Shown here in pieces: positions 8,333-16,823 of a stretch of DNA of 16,838 nt. The notes under the pieces were generated by a model. The model was not told the DNA's origin, searched no databases, and was given only the letters and a program-made list of their open reading frames with translations. The translations under genes were made by a program, and so were the position numbers. How positions within the stretch are numbered: position 1 is the first letter of the stretch; every line of letters starts with the position of its first letter. Source of the DNA: DATAEK01 sp036258055 (GTDB taxonomy: Bacteria > Acidobacteriota > Vicinamibacteria > Vicinamibacterales > 2-12-FULL-66-21); contig DATAEK010000435.1 in assembly GCA_036258055.1 (NCBI GenBank), forward strand, positions 1 to 16,838, read 5' to 3'.

Positions 8333-8440
8333 CGCCTGTTCGAATATGCCTCCGCCGCGAGCGGTCGCGAGGCGTCGGGTCCGCGCGCACGCGCAGGATC
8401 CGCTAGCCGCACGCACGAGCTTTGTGCCATCGTTGAGGTG

Positions 8441-9550
8441 ATGGACCGTCGCGAGAGTGAACGGATACTCGAGGTGATCAGCGAGGTCCGCGCCGCCGGC
8501 ACGCGGGCGGCGATTGCGACGGTCGTTCGCGTGAAGGGGAGCGCGTATCGGCGGGAAGGCGCCCGCATCATCGTGCGCGAAGACGGCACCCACGAGTGCC
8601 TACTTTCCGGAGGATGCCTCGAGCCAACCGTCGCGGCAGCCGCTGCGAGGGTCATCGCCACAGGTGAACCCGTGATCGCCTCGTACGACCTCGAAGAGGA
8701 TTCTCTCCTCGGCCTCGGTATCGGCTGCAGCGGCGCCGTGGACATCCGAATCGAGCGGGTCGAGGACGATCCGGTGACGCGGGCCTGGCTCCAAGTACTC
8801 GAACGTGCGGAGGCCGCGGTGCTCGTGACGCCGCTCGCGGGTTCGACCGGGCGGCTCGTGGTTTCCCCGAACGGCGCCGTCGTTGGTGATCTCTCGAATC
8901 CCGAGCTCGTGCCGAGGGCCATTGCGCGTGCCCACGCCAGAATGGCGGCGTCGTTTCCGGCATCAGGAACGGAACAGGTAGGGGAGGCGGAGCTGTTCTT
9001 CGAGCTGAGCGAAGCACCGCCGAAGCTCGTGATCTTCGGCGCCGGACCGGACGCCGGTCCGTTGGCCAACCTCGCGGGAGACGCGGGTTTTGCCGTGACC
9101 GTCGTCGACGTGCGCGAGGCCTTTCTGACGGCAGAACGCTTCCCGCGGGCAACGCTCGTGTCCGCGCACTTCAGCCATTTTCCCGAGCGGCTTCGGCTCG
9201 ACGCCCAGACCCACGTGGTGGTGATGAATCACCACCTCGAACGGGATCAGGAATCGCTGGGGTTCGCGCTGGCTTCCGATGCCCCCTACATTGGCTTGCT
9301 GGGACCGCGCTCGCGCTACCAGAAGCTTCTCTCCGGCCTGCGCAAACAGGGGTATGCCCCGGGCGACGCAACGCTCAGCCGCGTGCGAAGTCCGATTGGG
9401 CTGTCTCTCGGCGCCGAGTCACCTGAGGAAATCGCGGTCTCGATTCTGGGGGAGCTGCTCGCATTTCGCCGTGGTTTCGATGGCGGGTTCCTCAACGGCC
9501 GCGAATCGAGCCTTCACCGGCCGGACGCGATCCGCTCGATCGCCCGCTGA
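8441..9550 (+). CDS. XdhC/CoxI-family molybdoenzyme maturation protein
   Basis: A 369-residue protein with an N-terminal XdhC_CoxI domain (VVRVKGSAYRREGARIIV, SGGCLEP with C59, GIGCSGAVDI with C96) and a C-terminal XdhC_C Rossmann domain (LVIFGAGPDAGPLA from about 196, then YIGLLGPRSRYQ). Family members bind molybdenum cofactor, promote its sulfuration and pass it to xanthine dehydrogenase-type enzymes. Next to mocA and the cox genes, a role in CO dehydrogenase maturation is likely but inferred. The start is ATG 8441. The GAGG at 8435 sits unusually close, and the adjacent GTG 8438 is an alternative. The 3' end overlaps the convergent mocA gene by 37 bp. It is a paralogue of the CoxF-like gene at 14845. 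Confidence 0.88.
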   Translation: MDRRESERILEVISEVRAAGTRAAIATVVRVKGSAYRREGARIIVREDGTHECLLSGGCLEPTVAAAAARVIATGEPVIASYDLEEDSLLGLGIGCSGAVDIRIERVEDDPVTRAWLQVLERAEAAVLVTPLAGSTGRLVVSPNGAVVGDLSNPELVPRAIARAHARMAASFPASGTEQVGEAELFFELSEAPPKLVIFGAGPDAGPLANLAGDAGFAVTVVDVREAFLTAERFPRATLVSAHFSHFPERLRLDAQTHVVVMNHHLERDQESLGFALASDAPYIGLLGPRSRYQKLLSGLRKQGYAPGDATLSRVRSPIGLSLGAESPEEIAVSILGELLAFRRGFDGGFLNGRESSLHRPDAIRSIAR

Positions 9551-10098
9551 TAGTCTTCGGGAGTATCGACGTCGAGCAGCAGTTCCGGCGGGAACTGCAG
9601 CACCGTCGTCACGTCGCGATGCCGCTGGAGGACGGGACGTGCGCCGTGCTCCAGAACGGATAATTCCCCGAAAAACCGGCGATCGAAGAGGTGCGGCGGC
9701 GCCGTGACGTCGCCGTAACGTACGCTGACGATCCCGGAGAGCTGCTTCTGGTAGGCGTCGAGAAGCTGCGCATACTCCCGTGCCGTCACGAACGGCTGAT
9801 CCGCGAGGGCGAACATCGCGGCGTCGCCGTCGCCAAGCGCCTCAATGGCCGTTCGGAACGAGCTGCCCATGCCCGACTGGTACTTGGTGTTGACCGCGTG
9901 CCGACAGCCAAGACCGTCGAGTGCCGTCAGGACGGCGTAGGCGTCGAACCCAACCACGACGAGCACATCGTCGAACCCTGCGTCCATGACCTGACGAACA
10001 GTGCGCCGGACGAGCGGCTCACCCCCAAGCGGAAGGAGGAGCTTCGGCCGGCCCATGCGGGTCGAGGCCCCGGCGGCAAGAACGACCGCGCTGACCAT
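9514..10098 (-). CDS. mocA: MocA-type molybdenum cofactor cytidylyltransferase
   Basis: A 194-residue nucleotidyltransferase. LAAGASTRMGRPK (7-19) is the NTP-binding signature of the MobA/MocA family. FALADQPFVT carries the metal-binding aspartate (D100), and DVDTPEDY near the end is typical. MocA adds CMP to molybdopterin to give the cytosine dinucleotide cofactor used by CO dehydrogenase and other Mo hydroxylases, which fits the neighbours exactly. PPHLFDRRFF also fits MocA rather than MobA. The usual GD-G-AR segment reads LEHGARPVL here. The start is ATG 10098, where homology begins, but no Shine-Dalgarno is seen. ATG 10137 would add 13 residues of no known homology and would run through two inverted repeats. 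It is divergent from coxM. Confidence 0.85.
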   Translation of the reverse strand: MVSAVVLAAGASTRMGRPKLLLPLGGEPLVRRTVRQVMDAGFDDVLVVVGFDAYAVLTALDGLGCRHAVNTKYQSGMGSSFRTAIEALGDGDAAMFALADQPFVTAREYAQLLDAYQKQLSGIVSVRYGDVTAPPHLFDRRFFGELSVLEHGARPVLQRHRDVTTVLQFPPELLLDVDTPEDYQRAIERIASGR

Positions 10099-10099
10099 C

Positions 10100-10116
10100 G
10101 GGTCATTGTATGACCC
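10100..10116. promoter_or_regulatory. Inverted repeat GGGTCAT-TGT-ATGACCC, candidate operator
   Basis: Perfect 7-bp arms are separated by 3 bp, 17 bp in total, directly upstream of the preferred mocA start and within the mocA-coxM divergent gap. The size and symmetry suit a dimeric regulator. In mocA mRNA it could instead form a small hairpin over the ribosome site. Confidence 0.45.
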
Positions 10117-10121
10117 GTCGC

Positions 10122-10137
10122 ATGAACTTTCGTTCAT
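10122..10137. promoter_or_regulatory. Inverted repeat ATGAAC-TTTC-GTTCAT, candidate operator
   Basis: Perfect 6-bp arms with a 4-bp spacer, 5 bp from the previous inverted repeat. A weak -10-like TAGAAT lies at 10160-10165 on the + strand, on the coxM side. No good -35 was found. Confidence 0.4.
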
Positions 10138-10214
10138 CTTCAAGCGATGTCTCGCGTAGTAGAATCGAATTTCCTACCCGCGCCGAACACGCAGTTTGTG
10201 ATCCACGCGAGCCT

Positions 10215-10224
10215 GAGGAGGAGG
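10215..10224 (+). promoter_or_regulatory. Strong Shine-Dalgarno of coxM
   Basis: GAGGAGGAGG lies seven bases before the GTG at 10232 and decides that start. Confidence 0.85.
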
Positions 10225-10231
10225 TGAGCCG

Positions 10232-11110
10232 GTGATCCCCGCAGCCTTCGAGTACGTCCGCGCCCGTTCCGCCGACGAAGCCGCCGCACAACTCGCACAA
10301 CACGGATCCGAAGCCCGCGTGCTGGCTGGCGGTCAATCGTTGATTCCCGCGATGCGGTTCCGCCTCGCGCGTCCGTCCTTCCTCGTCGACATCAACGCCG
10401 CTGCCGATCTCGACTACCTTCGCGTCAGCGACGGCGCGCTCGTGATCGGCGCGATCGCGCGTGATATGGCGATCGAGCGCGCGTCGTGGATTGGTGAGAC
10501 GCGCTGGAGCCTGCTGCACGACGTCTCGCGCGTCGTTGCCGATCCAGTCGTGCGGCAGATGGCGACCGTCGTCGGCAGCCTCTGCCACAACGATCCGGCG
10601 GGCGACTGGACAACGGCGGCGCTTGCCGCACGCGCCGTCGTGAAAGTGCGTGGGAAGGGCGGCACCCGCGATGTGCCTATCGACCAGTTTCTCGTCGACA
10701 GCTTCACCACCGCAGCTGGCGAAGGAGAGCTGGCGATCGAGGCGCGGTTCCCGAGAGGGGACGATCGCACCGCTGGCTCCTACCAGAAGGTCGAACGCAA
10801 GGTCGGCGACTTCGCGACGGCCGCTGCCGCCGTGCAGATCTCGCTCGATGCGAACGGCGCGATCAGGGAAGCCGGGATCGCGCTGTCCGCTGCCGGACCA
10901 TGCGCGGTCCGGGTCGACGACGCCGAACGCGCGCTCAAAGGCCAGAAACCATCGGCGGAGGTGATCCGCGCGGCTGCGGAGGCGGCCCTGAAGAAGAGCG
11001 AACCCAACGGCGATCTCCGAGGCTCCGTCGAGTACAAGAAGCATCTGGCCGGCGTGCTCGTCGCGCGCGGCCTGCGCCAGGCTCTGGCGCGTCTGGGGGT
11101 GCAGGCATGA
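10232..11110 (+). CDS. coxM: CO dehydrogenase medium subunit, FAD-binding
   Basis: A 292-residue flavoprotein of the xanthine dehydrogenase/CO dehydrogenase FAD-subunit family. VLAGGQSLIP (30-39) and ATVVGSLCHNDPAGDW (111-126) correspond to the two FAD-binding loops of CoxM (AGGQSL and the GG/GS-L-HADP loop). A C-terminal CO_deh_flav_C domain follows (GSYQKVERKVGDFATAAA). It passes electrons from the iron-sulfur subunit to the acceptor. The start is GTG, with a strong Shine-Dalgarno. The stop overlaps the coxS start in ATGA, a sign of coupled translation. As the first gene of the M-S-L order it supports form I CO dehydrogenase. Confidence 0.93.
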   Translation: MIPAAFEYVRARSADEAAAQLAQHGSEARVLAGGQSLIPAMRFRLARPSFLVDINAAADLDYLRVSDGALVIGAIARDMAIERASWIGETRWSLLHDVSRVVADPVVRQMATVVGSLCHNDPAGDWTTAALAARAVVKVRGKGGTRDVPIDQFLVDSFTTAAGEGELAIEARFPRGDDRTAGSYQKVERKVGDFATAAAAVQISLDANGAIREAGIALSAAGPCAVRVDDAERALKGQKPSAEVIRAAAEAALKKSEPNGDLRGSVEYKKHLAGVLVARGLRQALARLGVQA

Positions 11111-11571
11111 AGGTTCGCATCACGGTCAACGGCGTTCTGCACGAGCACGACGTCGAGCCGCGGACGTTGCTCGCCTACTTCCTCCGTGAACAGTGCGGCC
11201 TCACCGGCACCCATATCGGCTGCGACACCTCCAGCTGCGGCGTCTGCGTCGTCGTCCTCGACGACGAGAAGGCGGTCAAGTCCTGCACCATGTTCGCCGT
11301 CCAGGCCGATGGACATCAGGTGCTGACGGTGGAAGGCCTCGCTCAGGGCGGTGCGCTGCATCCGATTCAGCAGGGATTCTGGGATCAGCACGGACTGCAA
11401 TGCGGCTACTGCACGCCCGGCATGATGCTCGCGAGTTACGTGCTGCTGAAGCACAACCCAAACCCCAGCGAGGCGGAAATCCGTGAAGGCCTCTCCGGAA
11501 ATCTGTGCCGGTGCACCGGCTACCAGAACATCGTCAAGGCGGTACAGCAGGCGGCGCAAGTAGGGAGGTAG
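11107..11571 (+). CDS. coxS: CO dehydrogenase small subunit, 2x[2Fe-2S]
   Basis: A 154-residue iron-sulfur subunit that carries electrons from the Mo site to FAD. The first, plant-type cluster uses C39, C44, C47 and C60 (CDTSSCGVC then SC). The second uses C99, C102, C134 and C136 (CGYC and CRC). All eight ligands are present. ATG 11107 overlaps the coxM stop. A longer upstream reading in this frame has no homology. The last three codons (V-G-R) and the TAG stop are read from the start of the TAGGAGG heptamer array, so the natural C terminus appears to have been replaced or set by the repeat. Length is close to the family norm (~160), so function should be kept. Confidence 0.94.
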   Translation: MKVRITVNGVLHEHDVEPRTLLAYFLREQCGLTGTHIGCDTSSCGVCVVVLDDEKAVKSCTMFAVQADGHQVLTVEGLAQGGALHPIQQGFWDQHGLQCGYCTPGMMLASYVLLKHNPNPSEAEIREGLSGNLCRCTGYQNIVKAVQQAAQVGR

Positions 11572-11631
11572 GAGGTAGGAGGCAGGAGGTAGGAGGTAGG
11601 AGGCAGGAGGTAGGAGGTAGGAGGCAGGAGT
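11561..11631 (+). repeat. TAGGAGG/CAGGAGG heptamer tandem array (locus 2)
   Basis: One 8-mer TAGGGAGG is followed by nine heptamers in register in the order T,T,C repeated three times. This gives a 21-bp higher-order unit (TAGGAGG, TAGGAGG, CAGGAGG) in three copies, the last ending GAGT. The array begins inside coxS and supplies its stop codon. Each heptamer contains AGGAGG, the Shine-Dalgarno core, on the coxS sense strand. Confidence 0.95.
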
Positions 11632-11989
11632 CTCAGAGTCGTACTTGAAAGCAGGCTGTCGCCACTAACCAGCCGCGAGCAAAGCGAGCGGCGAGTACGC
11701 CGCGGGGGTGGGGCCCCGCGGCATTGAGAGATGCTGTCGCCACTAACCAGCCGCGAGTGAAGCGAGCGGCGAGTAGCCGCGGGGGTGGGGCCCCGCGGCT
11801 TGAGAGATGCTGTCGCCCCTTAGCCAACGGCGCGAGCGATAGCGAAGCGCTGGCAGGTCGCCTGGGTGAAGGCCCACAAGAGGTTCTGAGAGCAGAGAGT
11901 CGCCCCTAGCCAGCGGCGCGAGCGATAGCGAGCGCTGGCAGGTCGCGGGGGTGGGGCCCCGCGACAAAGTAAAAGAAGAGAGCAGTGCG
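11572..11989 (+). other. 418-bp repeat-filled gap inside the cox operon
   Basis: Between the coxS stop and the coxL start there is no gene on either strand. The first 60 bp are the heptamer array, 11632-11654 is unremarkable, and 11655-11966 holds four imperfect repeat units with hairpins. The last 23 bp are AG-rich (AAAAGAAGAGAG) and act as the coxL leader. Open frames on the minus strand here simply translate the repeats. Confidence 0.85.
11655..11966 (+). repeat. Four-copy two-hairpin repeat unit (about 70-88 bp each)
   Basis: The units begin at 11655, 11733, 11809 and about 11896, each with a GTCGCC core followed by two stem-loops. Units A and B are nearly identical. Units C and D share a different first hairpin. 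Hairpin I in unit A is GCCGCGAGC-AAA-GCGAGCGGC (11672-11692), with tandem G.A mismatches inside the stem. In unit D it is closed by GCCAGCG (11909-11915) and CGCTGGC (11933-11939), with GCGAGC-GATA-GCGAGC inside. Hairpin II is a 9-10 bp GC stem with a GTGGGG loop at 11699-11722, 11775-11800 and 11942-11965. Unit C lacks a good hairpin II. No spacers of unique sequence occur. Confidence 0.88.
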
Positions 11990-14341
<2,352 letters not shown>

Positions 14342-14373
14342 GGGACTTTGCGCGGTGGGGTGGGATGGAGGGT

Positions 14374-14395
14374 CCGGCGGGGCGAAGCCCCCCGG
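14374..14395 (+). other. GC-rich hairpin between coxL and coxG
   Basis: CCGG-C-GGGGC (14374-14383) pairs with GCCCC-CCGG (14387-14395) around a GAA loop: nine base pairs with one bulged C. It ends nine bases before the coxG GTG and covers the place where a Shine-Dalgarno would be. No T-tract follows, so it is more likely a translational or mRNA-stability element than a terminator. Confidence 0.45.
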
Positions 14396-14404
14396 TCTGA
14401 TAAC

Positions 14405-14848
14405 GTGAAGCTCGAATACAACGGTCAGGAAAAGATTCCGGCCAGTTCGGCTACGGTCTGGGCGTTCGTGACCGATCCCAGCAAGGTGGGTTACTGCCTG
14501 CCGGAAGTCGTCCAGGTGGATCTCAAGGATGCCACGCACTTCGACGCGACGGTCCGCGTAGCCGTCGGTCCGGTGCGCGGCAATTTCAAGTTGAAGTGCG
14601 AGCTCCTCGCCGATGCCGCGAAGCGTCACGTGGACATCAAGGTGTCTGGCGGCGGACTGGGCAGCACCGTCGATATGAACGCCGGCGCCGACGTCGTTGC
14701 CGACGGGGACGGCACGGTCCTGAACTGGCGCGGTGTTGCGGAAGTACGCGGTCCGGCGGCCGCGGTCGGCGGCCGCGTGCTCGACGCCCAGGCGCAGAAG
14801 CTCATCACGCAGACCTTCAGTCACGTCCGCGAGAAACTTTCGGCATGA
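14405..14848 (+). CDS. coxG: CoxG-family SRPBCC protein (CO dehydrogenase subunit G)
   Basis: A 147-residue protein of the CoxG/SRPBCC lipid-binding fold (KLEYNGQEKIPAS, then VWAFVTDPSKVGYCLP, then RVAVGPVRGNFKLKCEL). In Mycobacterium and Oligotropha CoxG helps link CO dehydrogenase to the membrane, and it has been reported to carry quinone to the enzyme. This copy ends soon after the SRPBCC domain (LITQTFSHVREKLSA) and lacks the extra C-terminal tail seen in the longer homologues. The start is GTG 14405, which begins the conserved region. It has no clear Shine-Dalgarno and lies just after a hairpin. A TTG at 14348 would add 19 residues of repeat-like sequence. The stop overlaps the next start in ATGA. 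Confidence 0.87.
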   Translation: MKLEYNGQEKIPASSATVWAFVTDPSKVGYCLPEVVQVDLKDATHFDATVRVAVGPVRGNFKLKCELLADAAKRHVDIKVSGGGLGSTVDMNAGADVVADGDGTVLNWRGVAEVRGPAAAVGGRVLDAQAQKLITQTFSHVREKLSA

Positions 14849-15885
14849 GCGGACGTCCCGCGGAATTCTTCGAGAAGCTCGCGACGCTCGGCCGCGCCGG
14901 GCAGGCATTCGCGGTCGCGACCGTGGTCGCGCGACGAGCGCCGGTATCGGCTCACCTCGGCGATCGCGCCATCGTCTACGCCGACGGGCGCATGGAAGGG
15001 TTCGTCGGCGGCGCCTGCTCGCGGGAGATCGCCAGGAAGCAGGCGCTCGAAGCGATCCGTGCGCGTCAACCTCGACTGGTCTCGATTCGGCCCGATGCGA
15101 CAACGATGACGACATCGGATCCCGAGCACGTCATCGTGCCCATGACCTGTGCGTCCGAAGGCGCGATCGATGTGTACATCGAGCCGTTCGTTCACGCCCG
15201 CCGGCTCGTCGTTGTGGGGGCAACGCCCGTCGCCGAAGCGCTCGCCCGCACAGCATCGAGCCTCGACTACGACGTCACGCGGGTCGTCGATGCGCGTGAT
15301 CAGCGCGACGTCGAGGCGCTGCGCCAGCCCGGTGTGACCGTCGCCTCGCTCGATGCGCTCGGCGACGTCATGAAAAACGCCGGAATGGAGGCGGCCGTCG
15401 TCGTCGCGTCGCAGGGACACTACGACGAGGAGGCCCTTCAGGCAGTCCTCGCGGCGCCGGTGTCGTACGTCGGCCTGGTGGCTTCGCGGAAACGTGCGGC
15501 GACCGTGCGATCGGTGCTGGAGGACCGCGGGGTCTCGAACCTGGACGCGATCCGCAATCCCGCCGGGCTCGACCTCGGTGCGCGGACGGCGCCGGAAGTT
15601 GCCGTGTCGATCCTCGCGGAGATCGTCCAGACGACTCCCGAACGGCGATCGCAGGGCACGACCGCGTCGAGTGCGACAACGGAGTCGCCCGATTCGACCA
15701 CGATCGCAGGGTCGCGCGCGTCACCAGACACAACCGCCGTCGACCCTGTCTGCCACATGGACGTCGAGATTGCGACGGCGCGTCACTCGGCCGAAGTGGA
15801 CGGCACGACCTACTACTTCTGCTGCGCGGGTTGCCGGATGCAGTTCGTCAAGGATCCGCACGCCTTCCTCTCCAGCCCGGCATGA
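14845..15885 (+). CDS. coxF: XdhC/CoxF-family protein fused to a C-terminal YHS domain
   Basis: A 346-residue fusion. Residues 1-110 are an XdhC_CoxI domain (ATVVARRAPVSAHLGDRAIV, VGGACSRE with C58). Residues 119-262 are an XdhC_C Rossmann domain (LVVVGATPVAEALA, YVGLVASRKR, NPAGLDLGA). A Ser/Thr-rich linker (about 265-297) leads to a YHS domain (299-342) with VDPVCHMDV and YYFCCAGC, giving C303, C326, C327 and C330. XdhC-type proteins bind and sulfurate molybdenum cofactor. YHS domains are proposed metal-binding modules, so delivering copper or sulfur to the Mo-Cu site is an attractive but unproven role. ATG 14845 overlaps coxG, and the stop overlaps coxD. The coxF rather than coxI label is by position and is tentative. 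Confidence 0.88.
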   Translation: MSGRPAEFFEKLATLGRAGQAFAVATVVARRAPVSAHLGDRAIVYADGRMEGFVGGACSREIARKQALEAIRARQPRLVSIRPDATTMTTSDPEHVIVPMTCASEGAIDVYIEPFVHARRLVVVGATPVAEALARTASSLDYDVTRVVDARDQRDVEALRQPGVTVASLDALGDVMKNAGMEAAVVVASQGHYDEEALQAVLAAPVSYVGLVASRKRAATVRSVLEDRGVSNLDAIRNPAGLDLGARTAPEVAVSILAEIVQTTPERRSQGTTASSATTESPDSTTIAGSRASPDTTAVDPVCHMDVEIATARHSAEVDGTTYYFCCAGCRMQFVKDPHAFLSSPA

Positions 15886-16823
15886 TCGACGCCGCCGCCA
15901 TTCGCGAGCGCTTCGGCAGTCGGGGGTTCATCGTCAACGACGCGTTCGCGACAGCGCTGCAGCTCGTGCTCGCGCTCGAGAAGCCGCTCCTCGTTGAAGG
16001 GCCCGCGGGTGTTGGCAAAACCGAGAGCGCGAAGGTACTCGCCGACGTCCTCGGCACGCGCCTGATCCGGTTGCAGTGTTACGAGGGGCTGGATTCGCTG
16101 ACGGCGCTCTACGAGTGGAACTACCCACGCCAGATGCTGCACATCCGGTTGACCGAAGCGTCGGGCGCGGAGCTCGCGGCGCGCGAGGCGGAGATCTTCG
16201 GGGAAGCGTTCCTGCTCAAGCGCCCGCTCCTCGAAGCGATCACGCAGGACCGTGCGCCCGTGCTCCTCATCGACGAGGTCGACCGCGCCGACGAGGCGTT
16301 CGAAGCGTTTCTGCTCGAGGTGCTGGCCGAATGGCAGGTTACGATTCCAGAGCTCGGCACGATCCGCGCGCGCCATGCGCCGCACGTCGTGCTCACGAGC
16401 AACCGGACGCGGGAGCTCTCCGACGCGCTGCGCCGCCGGTGCCTGTTCTTCTGGCTGCCGTACCCGACGCTGGCGGAGGAGATTGCCATCCTCCACGCGA
16501 GGATTCCCGGGCTGAGCGATCGACTTGCCGCCGAAATCGCCAGGGCCATGCAGGTGTTTCGCAGCCTGCCGCTGCAGAAGGCGCCGGGCGTCGCCGAGAG
16601 CCTCGACTGGACGAGGGCGCTCATGAGCCTGCACCGCGATCACCTCGATCCCGCTGCCGTCGAGCAGACCCTCGGGTGCGTCCTGAAGGTTCGTGAAGAT
16701 CAGCGTGCGCTCGAAGCGAACCGTGAAGCGCTCGATTCGATCCTGAAGGCCCCTGGCCCGCTCGCGCCCGGCGGGCACAGCCTCGAGACGGATTTCGGGT
16801 TGGGCACGGTGGACAGTCGATAG
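15882..16823 (+). CDS. coxD: CoxD, MoxR-type AAA+ ATPase for CO dehydrogenase maturation
   Basis: A 313-residue AAA+ ATPase. Walker A is GPAGVGKT (40-47), Walker B VLLIDEVD (127-134) and sensor 1 is in VVLTSNRTRELS (N174), followed by the DALRRRC arginine region. In Oligotropha, CoxD is needed to insert sulfur and copper into the Mo site of an otherwise folded enzyme. It usually works with the VWA protein CoxE, which would lie beyond the right edge. ATG 15882 overlaps the coxF stop (ATGA). The tail VDSR and the TAG stop are read out of the AGTCNNN heptamer array, so the C-terminal end is set by the repeat. The domain itself is complete. Confidence 0.92.
   Translation: MIDAAAIRERFGSRGFIVNDAFATALQLVLALEKPLLVEGPAGVGKTESAKVLADVLGTRLIRLQCYEGLDSLTALYEWNYPRQMLHIRLTEASGAELAAREAEIFGEAFLLKRPLLEAITQDRAPVLLIDEVDRADEAFEAFLLEVLAEWQVTIPELGTIRARHAPHVVLTSNRTRELSDALRRRCLFFWLPYPTLAEEIAILHARIPGLSDRLAAEIARAMQVFRSLPLQKAPGVAESLDWTRALMSLHRDHLDPAAVEQTLGCVLKVREDQRALEANREALDSILKAPGPLAPGGHSLETDFGLGTVDSR

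Noticed and set aside
11655..11966. CRISPR array or tRNA-like genes in the coxS-coxL gap
   Set aside because: The units follow one another without unique spacers, are too variable for CRISPR repeats, and no cloverleaf with a T-loop is present.
11951..11989. Upstream GTG start for coxL adding 13 residues
   Set aside because: The GTG lies in the loop of repeat hairpin II and the added residues (MGPRDKVKEESSA) are repeat/leader sequence. ATG 11990 fits the family N terminus.
11655..11989. Insertion sequence or transposon remnant between coxS and coxL
   Set aside because: No transposase fragment, terminal inverted repeats or target duplication was found. Only tandem hairpin units are present.
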